A stretch of 5,578 bases of DNA. It comes from Methanimicrococcus sp. GTDB lineage: Archaea > Halobacteriota > Methanosarcinia > Methanosarcinales > Methanosarcinaceae. The notes under the pieces are model-generated. The model had not been told where the DNA came from. It ran no database searches and saw only the letters and a program-made list of their open reading frames with translations. The stretch covers positions 1-5,578 of the forward strand of contig WRDC01000088.1 of assembly GCA_009783635.1 (NCBI GenBank). Reading direction: 5' to 3'. Position 1 is the stretch's first letter. Each line of letters starts with the position of its first letter. Both the position numbers and the translations under genes were made by a program. Below, one piece after another: positions 1-4,288 of the stretch.

Positions 1-1744
1 TGAAGATGAGGGTACTGATCCGACCGACTTTACCAAGAACGCTTTGGCGACTTCTTACACGCCCGGCGGCACTTTGGATTACCTGATCAGCTTCACGCTG
101 CCTTCCAACATCAGCGAATACGACACAATGGTGATTTGGGACGTACCTTCGTCTTATCTGGATTACAACACTTCCGTCTTGACCATCGGTGGCCGCACTG
201 TTTCATTCGATGTGGATAATACCACTCCGAGCAATGTGACCTTCACTGTTGACCTCACGTCACTCAGTCCCCCTGCAGTCGCGGGCGAGACTGTTAATTT
301 GACGGTTACCTTTGATGTGGACGCAAGCGCCACCGGCACGATTACAAACAGAGCCGGCGTTGCGTACGACGGCGATTCCGGCGGCGAAGACGAAGACGAC
401 GGTACCGATCCGACCGACTTTACCAAGACCGCTTTAGCTTTCGTGTATGTCCCCGGCGGCACGCTTGACTACCTGATTGAGTTCACGCTGGACGACAACT
501 CCTCTGTGATGGTGATTTGGGACGAATACCCGAGTGGTCTGACTTACAACACTTCCGAATTGACCATCAACAGTGCCTCTGTTACGGCAATTGTTGGTTC
601 TACAACACCGGGTAGGGTGACCTTCACGGTTGATGACCTCTCGGCATTCAATATCGGTGATAATGTTGAACTTCTCATCACCTTTAATGTGCCTTCAAGC
701 GCCACCGGCACGCTTGTAAACAGAGCCGGTGTGACCTATGACGGTCTGTCCGGCGGCGAAGGCGATGATGGCGGTATCGATGAGACTGACTTGACGAAGA
801 CCTCTTTGGCAGTCGCGTATGTCCCCGACGGCACGCTTGACTACCTGATTGAATTCACGTTGCTTGACAACACCTCTGAGATGGTGATTTGGGATGAATA
901 TCCGAGTGCTGTTCTGGCTTACAGCACTTATGTATTGACCATCAACGGTGCCTTTGTTCCGGCGACTGTTGATTCCACAACGCCGGGATGGGTGACCTTC
1001 ACGGTTGATCCTTCGGCATACAATGTCGGCGACTCTGTTGAACTTCTCATCACCTTTGATGTGGATGAAAACGCTACCGGAACGATCAGAAACAGGGCCG
1101 GCGTGACCTATGGCGGTCTGCCCGGCGGTGAAGGCGAAGATGGCGGTACCGATAAGACCAACTTTACAAAGAGATCTTTGGTAAATACATACACCTCCAA
1201 CAGCCCAATCGACTACCTGATTACGTTCACACTGCTCAACGACTCCGGCGTGATGGTCATTTATGATGAATATCCGAGTGAGCTTTCCTATGACAGCTAC
1301 AAACTGACCATCAACGGTGCGAACGTGACGGCGGTTGTGGATGATACCACCACTCCGGGCAACGTGACCTTCACGGTCAACCTTTCGACATACGGTAGCT
1401 TCAATGTCGGCGACACTGTTGAGCTTCTCATCACCTTCGATGTGGTAAATGCTTCAGGCACAATCACAAACAAGGCCGGTGTGACTTATAACGGTGTTTC
1501 GGGCGGCGAGGATGAGATCGGCGTTGATCAGTACATCCAGCCCGGTAAGAGTTCCTTCGGCAACGCAAGTATCAGAGATCCCACGAGCATTGTGCATGAA
1601 GAAAACAGGTCGGTGCCTGATCCGGATCCGGATCCGGTTGAAGAACCTTGGTATGGCTATATGCTCGTCATTTTACTGTTCCCGATTGCATTGGCTGTTT
1701 TCCTGTTCTTGTGGAAACGGCGAAACGAGGAGAATGACATATAA
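1..1744 (+). CDS. Repeat-rich surface protein, C-terminal part, membrane-anchored (5' truncated)
   Basis: The reading frame is open from position 2 to the TAA at 1742-1744 and the gene begins before the window. The TTG at 44 lies inside a repeat and is not a start. The visible 580 residues are four tandem domains of 124-130 residues, preceded by the last dozen residues of another (EDEGTDPTDFTK). Each domain has a Lys strand (DFTKTALA type), a PGGTLDYLIEFTL strand, an IWDEYPSGL turn, TFTVD and VELLITFDV strands, and a closing ATGTITNRAGVTYDG strand. This order is that of DUF11 / fimbrial isopeptide-D2 domains, which are extracellular Ig-like stalks. After the repeats come a DPDPDP spacer (about 1616-1639), a hydrophobic helix (about 1649-1714, WYGYMLVILLF to FLFLW) and the tail KRRNEENDI, giving an outside repeat stalk and a cytoplasmic C terminus. 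I infer a cell-surface adhesin or envelope protein; the ligand is unknown. No LPXTG or PGF-CTERM motif is visible. Many N-X-S/T sequons suggest glycosylation. Confidence 0.85.
   Translation, partial: EDEGTDPTDFTKNALATSYTPGGTLDYLISFTLPSNISEYDTMVIWDVPSSYLDYNTSVLTIGGRTVSFDVDNTTPSNVTFTVDLTSLSPPAVAGETVNLTVTFDVDASATGTITNRAGVAYDGDSGGEDEDDGTDPTDFTKTALAFVYVPGGTLDYLIEFTLDDNSSVMVIWDEYPSGLTYNTSELTINSASVTAIVGSTTPGRVTFTVDDLSAFNIGDNVELLITFNVPSSATGTLVNRAGVTYDGLSGGEGDDGGIDETDLTKTSLAVAYVPDGTLDYLIEFTLLDNTSEMVIWDEYPSAVLAYSTYVLTINGAFVPATVDSTTPGWVTFTVDPSAYNVGDSVELLITFDVDENATGTIRNRAGVTYGGLPGGEGEDGGTDKTNFTKRSLVNTYTSNSPIDYLITFTLLNDSGVMVIYDEYPSELSYDSYKLTINGANVTAVVDDTTTPGNVTFTVNLSTYGSFNVGDTVELLITFDVVNASGTITNKAGVTYNGVSGGEDEIGVDQYIQPGKSSFGNASIRDPTSIVHEENRSVPDPDPDPVEEPWYGYMLVILLFPIALAVFLFLWKRRNEENDI
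35..424 (+). repeat. Surface-protein repeat 1 (130 residues)
   Basis: First complete repeat, measured from Lys codon 35-37 to just before the next equivalent Lys. It is six residues longer than the others and the most divergent: it has IWDVPSSYL where others have IWDEYPS, and an extra SPPAVA-type loop before the VNLTVTFDV strand. Candidate isopeptide residues are Lys (35-37), Asp (140-142) and Asn (347-349). It ends in an acidic linker GGEDEDDGTDPTD (about 380-418). Confidence 0.85.
425..796 (+). repeat. Surface-protein repeat 2 (124 residues)
   Basis: Second repeat. It shares almost identical DNA with repeat 3 around the PGGTLDYLIEFTL strand (446 onward against 818 onward), which points to recent duplication or gene conversion between the two. 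Candidate isopeptide residues are Lys (425-427), Asp (521-523) and Asn (719-721). The closing linker is GGEGDDGGIDETD. Confidence 0.87.
797..1168 (+). repeat. Surface-protein repeat 3 (124 residues)
   Basis: Third repeat, the same length as repeat 2. Candidate isopeptide residues are Lys (797-799), Asp (893-895) and Asn (1091-1093). The closing linker GGEGEDGGTDKTN contains the sequon NFT directly before the next Lys. Confidence 0.87.
1169..1546 (+). repeat. Surface-protein repeat 4 (last full unit)
   Basis: Last full repeat. The otherwise conserved PGGTLDY is replaced by SNSPIDY, and the IWDEYP turn reads IYDEYP. Candidate isopeptide residues are Lys (1169-1171), Asp (1265-1267) and Asn (1469-1471), so the triad is kept. 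The unit fades into GVDQYIQPGK, where a Lys (1547-1549) sits near the place a fifth unit would start, but no further repeat follows. Confidence 0.82.
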
Positions 1745-1806
1745 TACCGGACATTCGAAAAGTGATGGATCGGTACGGATTTCCGAAAAAAATCATATCC
1801 AATTGA

Positions 1807-1833
1807 AAAGGCGGTCTTATGGAGACCGCCTTT
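1807..1833 (+). terminator. Perfect hairpin after the surface-protein gene
   Basis: An 11-bp perfect stem (AAAGGCGGTCT pairing with AGACCGCCTTT) encloses a 5-base loop (TATGG), 62 bases after the surface-gene stop. A T8 run follows at about 1859-1866. The stem is symmetrical, so it could also act on minus-strand transcripts, where four T's come out immediately after it. Archaea usually terminate at T-rich tracts, so the stem may serve mainly as a 3' end protector or processing site. Confidence 0.6.
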
Positions 1834-1955
1834 CACAATATTTTAAAAACCGGTTCAGTTTTTTTTCAAAACGAAACAAAAATGAAAATTTTTAGGTTTA
1901 AATAAACCACCGATTCAATTTCTGTTCGGCGGGGATTAAAAAAAGTAAGATTCAT

Positions 1956-1980
1956 CCGTTTTGGGCGCGTCCCGAAACGG
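1956..1980 (+). terminator. Second hairpin in the convergent spacer
   Basis: CCGTTTTGGG pairs with CCCGAAACGG across a 5-base loop (CGCGT), giving ten pairs including one G-U when read as + strand RNA. On the minus strand that pair becomes an A-C mismatch, but a T7 run (complement of A's at 1938-1944) follows there. It may be a back-up stop for either direction; which strand uses it cannot be settled from sequence. Confidence 0.35.
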
Positions 1981-1992
1981 GCGTTTTCTTTC

Positions 1993-2020
1993 AAAAAATC
2001 CGGTAAACTGTTTACGGATT
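1993..2020 (-). terminator. Probable scpB transcript terminator
   Basis: Read on the minus strand, AATCCGTAAAC and GTTTACCGGATT form an inverted repeat with a single bulged base and a very short loop, about 48 bases after the scpB stop. It runs directly into a T6 tract (complement of A's at 1993-1998). A second minus-strand T6 run lies closer to the stop (complement of 2054-2059). Stem plus T run is the best candidate for the end of the smc-scpA-scpB transcript. Confidence 0.5.
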
Positions 2021-2067
2021 CACAAAATATCTCTGTTGGTAAGAGTTAACGGCAAAAAAGGTTATTT

Positions 2068-3291
2068 TTACTCTTCGGCTTCAGGCTGAACCTGTTTTGT
2101 TTTTGATTTTTTAACGTTTTTTTCCGCCTTAGCGTTTTCTTTTTCCGCTTTGTCGATTTCTTTTAAACCGCCGATAACCGCGTCATATTTTTCGCAGACG
2201 CGCTTGATTAAATTGCCGGACCCGTTTTGGTGAGTCGGGAAGACCACTTCTCCTTTTTTGACTTTCTTGCCTTTACTCGTCGTTTTGTAGTCAGGGGACA
2301 CAATAATGCCGTCCGCCGCCAGTCCGATACCGAGTTCACCGAGGATTTTTGCCGACATTTCAGTTGCCGGACTTGCTTTTGTTTTCACCATCAAAGCCTT
2401 GTTGCGGTAAATTTCCAAAAGCTCTTTTAAGTCATTGATGTTTTCTTCTTTCTTTGAATGTTTCCCAAAGCGCGCAAAGTCTTCGCCGAGTTCTTTTTCA
2501 ACCAAACGGATATCGTCGATTAAGTCGCCGAATGTGGTCGAAGACATTTCCAAAACGCGTCCGCCATAGGGCGGGTTTAATTCCAAAAGGCGGTCGGCAT
2601 AACCTTTAGCCAAGACCAAAATATCGGTGTCTTCCAGAATTTTTAAATCCTCTTCCGTCGGGCTGTACGGGTTGACAACTTTGTAATTTGTAATACCGCA
2701 CATACGCATCAGCGACTCGTACATTTCCGTCACAGCCAGCTTCTTTTGGAATGTGAATCGGGTGATATCGCTTTGGCCGCCGCGGGACCTGAATATTTCA
2801 ACCATTTTGTTCCGGACTTCCGCCGAATCCGTTGATCCGATACCGAAATATTCGGCAAACATACGGGTCGTCGTCATCATTTTTGTCCGGCCGTGCGGTT
2901 TTAATTCAATGAAACCGCGTTCCTGCAACTCGCTGATATGATCATAAGCGTTGCCGCCGCGCATTTCAACAACTTCCGCCTTTGTAATCGGCTGGTGGTA
3001 AGCAATAATCGACAGGGTTTTCAGCTGCGGCGATGTCAGCTCTTTTGGCGCGACATCTTTCACTTTTTCCGCGTATTCCGGTTTTATTTGCATCACAAAG
3101 CGGCCCGACAGGTCGGCAATTTCAATTCCGGACAGCCGGTCTTCATATTCCTTTTTTAAATCGGTGACCAAACGCGTGACTTCTTTTTTGCCGAGGCCCG
3201 ATATTTTCATCAGGGTTTCTGTCGTCACCGCGCTGCCTGCGGCAAACAGAGCCGCTTCAATAATTCGTTTTACAGTATTCTCATCTGTCAT
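2068..3291 (-). CDS. scpB: Segregation and condensation protein B with long C-terminal extension
   Basis: ScpB is the winged-helix subunit of the SMC-ScpA-ScpB condensin; it dimerises and binds the middle of the ScpA kleisin. Numbering from the ATG at 3291 (407 residues), winged helix 1 is about 5-80. Winged helix 2 is about 84-152, with the family hallmark SPQLKTLSIIAYHQPITK (87-104) and RTKMMTTTRMFAEYFG (135-150). ScpB proteins usually end soon after this. Here about 250 more residues follow: a mixed alpha/beta segment (about 155-380) and a Lys/Ala/Glu-rich, probably disordered tail (about 383-407). The segment contains TDILVLAKGYADRL and RVLEMSSTTFGDLIDDIRLV, which faintly recall BtuF/TroA-type binding proteins; that is inference. 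A TTG at 3300 would add three residues, but neither start has a clear ribosome binding site. The ATG was preferred because a TATA-like element lies about 26 bases before it. Last gene of the operon, 49 bases after scpA. Confidence 0.92.
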   Translation of the reverse strand: MTDENTVKRIIEAALFAAGSAVTTETLMKISGLGKKEVTRLVTDLKKEYEDRLSGIEIADLSGRFVMQIKPEYAEKVKDVAPKELTSPQLKTLSIIAYHQPITKAEVVEMRGGNAYDHISELQERGFIELKPHGRTKMMTTTRMFAEYFGIGSTDSAEVRNKMVEIFRSRGGQSDITRFTFQKKLAVTEMYESLMRMCGITNYKVVNPYSPTEEDLKILEDTDILVLAKGYADRLLELNPPYGGRVLEMSSTTFGDLIDDIRLVEKELGEDFARFGKHSKKEENINDLKELLEIYRNKALMVKTKASPATEMSAKILGELGIGLAADGIIVSPDYKTTSKGKKVKKGEVVFPTHQNGSGNLIKRVCEKYDAVIGGLKEIDKAEKENAKAEKNVKKSKTKQVQPEAEE

Positions 3292-3312
3292 AACGGTCAA
3301 TCAAATGAACGG

Positions 3313-3330
3313 TTTATATGCTTTCCTTTT
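3313..3330 (-). promoter_or_regulatory. Possible internal archaeal promoter (BRE/TATA) for scpB
   Basis: In the scpA-scpB gap the minus strand reads AAAAGGAAAG followed by CATATAAA. This resembles a purine-rich BRE next to a TATA box. The TATA centre (about 3316) lies 25-26 bases before the ATG at 3291, the usual TATA-to-start distance in archaea, so a transcript from it would be leaderless. That fits the lack of a clear Shine-Dalgarno before scpB. The AT-rich context could produce this by chance. Confidence 0.3.
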
Positions 3331-3340
3331 ATTCTAATCA

Positions 3341-4288
3341 TTATTCTGCCGAGTCGGCTTCAACCGGATGACCCGCTTCGTCGGCGATTTTGCTCTCAAA
3401 AGCGACATCGAACGGATAAATAAACAGCGTTCCGTACATTTCTTTTTGATGCAAAACGATTTCTTTCATTGACGTCAGAAATAAAAGTGTAATGTAATCC
3501 ATGATACGGTCGGAGCCTTTTATTTCAAAAATCTCGTCCAGTGTCACAAATTCCTGCTTTTTGAAGAACTGTCTCAAAAGCTCCAAAAGCGTTCCGGTTC
3601 TTCGAAGAATTGCCTCATCGTGCGCGATGTTCATCACATCTCCCATCGTCAGTTCAACGTCAATGTAGCGCCGGGTGCTCTCCGCTTTTAAATGCTCTTT
3701 TCTTTTAATGACATCTTTTTCCGCCTTCTTCAACTCATCGATCAGTTCTTTTAACGTGACCGGACGGCGGGCGGACCGGCGGACCGGAAGAAGCGGCATA
3801 TTGAATTCATCAATATTGAATTCTTCTTCATAATTTTCTTCTTCATACAGTTCTTCAATAATTTCTTCTTCCTCGCGGAAAAGGCCGGCCGATTTCATAC
3901 GAAGCAAAACGCAGGAATACAGAAGCGTTCGTCCGGAAATGCGGAGGTCCATCTGCTGAAGCTCTTCGATTTTGTTTAAAAACGTGTCCGTCACTTGAAC
4001 AATATCAATGTCCCACGGGTCGATCTTGCCGTTTTTGGCCAGCTCTACAAGGATTTCGATCGGCTCGTTGCCGATAAACGATGAAAAATCAAGAGAATCA
4101 ACATTGATACCGCTGTCGGCCAAGCTGTCGCCGAGTGAATCAATGAAGTAAAATTTTGCATTTTCGTTTTTCATGTTTTCTTCTTTCCTGCTTCTACTTT
4201 CCGTTTCATTGTTATCAATGTTTCTGTTCCGATTCTTATCTTTGCAGGCTTTATCATTAATAAATGCTTGGCTGATGACTGTACTCAT
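3341..4288 (-). CDS. scpA: Segregation and condensation protein A (kleisin)
   Basis: ScpA is the kleisin that links the two SMC heads and carries ScpB, closing the condensin ring. In 315 residues, the conserved N-terminal block is about 70-135: PIEILVELAKNGKIDPWDID, then DLRISGRTLLYSCVLLRMKS, which is diagnostic for the family. An acidic segment rich in Glu (about 138-163) follows, then PVRRSARRPVTLKELIDEL and a helical linker. The C-terminal winged helix is about 225-295 (FVTLDEIFEIKGSDRIMDYITLLFL) and binds the SMC head cap. The start at 4288 is supported by AGGAGTGA seven bases upstream and a 4-base ATGA overlap with the smc stop, implying translational coupling. It adds an unusual 40-65 residue N-terminal stretch rich in Asn, Lys, Arg and Glu; an alternative ATG at 4174 would remove 38 residues but lacks an equally good ribosome binding site. 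Confidence 0.95.
   Translation of the reverse strand: MSTVISQAFINDKACKDKNRNRNIDNNETESRSRKEENMKNENAKFYFIDSLGDSLADSGINVDSLDFSSFIGNEPIEILVELAKNGKIDPWDIDIVQVTDTFLNKIEELQQMDLRISGRTLLYSCVLLRMKSAGLFREEEEIIEELYEEENYEEEFNIDEFNMPLLPVRRSARRPVTLKELIDELKKAEKDVIKRKEHLKAESTRRYIDVELTMGDVMNIAHDEAILRRTGTLLELLRQFFKKQEFVTLDEIFEIKGSDRIMDYITLLFLTSMKEIVLHQKEMYGTLFIYPFDVAFESKIADEAGHPVEADSAE

Larger units (their letters stand above)
1745..2067. other. Non-coding spacer between convergent genes
   Basis: This 323-base AT-rich stretch separates the stop codons of the surface-protein gene (+) and scpB (-). I find no convincing gene in it. The open frame that runs from within the surface gene to 1895 on the + strand is an out-of-frame shadow with a low-complexity end. 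The stretch holds three inverted repeats (1807-1833, 1956-1980, 1997-2020) and several A or T runs, which fits transcription ending from both sides. Confidence 0.8.

Noticed and set aside
44..46. TTG as the start of the surface protein
   Set aside because: The same frame is open to the window edge and encodes the conserved GTDPTDFTK linker just before it, so the gene starts upstream.
163..462. 99-codon open frame on the minus strand within the surface gene
   Set aside because: It is antisense to the repeats, its composition simply mirrors them, and it has no recognisable domain or ribosome binding site.
1616..1639. GGATCC-rich DNA repeat encoding DPDPDP considered as a recombination or regulatory site
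   Set aside because: It is a short in-frame codon repeat explained by the Asp-Pro spacer.
1494..1895. 133-codon + strand open frame crossing the end of the surface gene
   Set aside because: It overlaps the true gene in another frame and runs through the hairpin and A/T runs into low-complexity sequence; it has no family features.
2227..3159. Three + strand open frames (2227-2430, 2753-2941, 2938-3159) opposite scpB
   Set aside because: All lie antisense to a well-conserved scpB; translations are without motifs and look like shadows.
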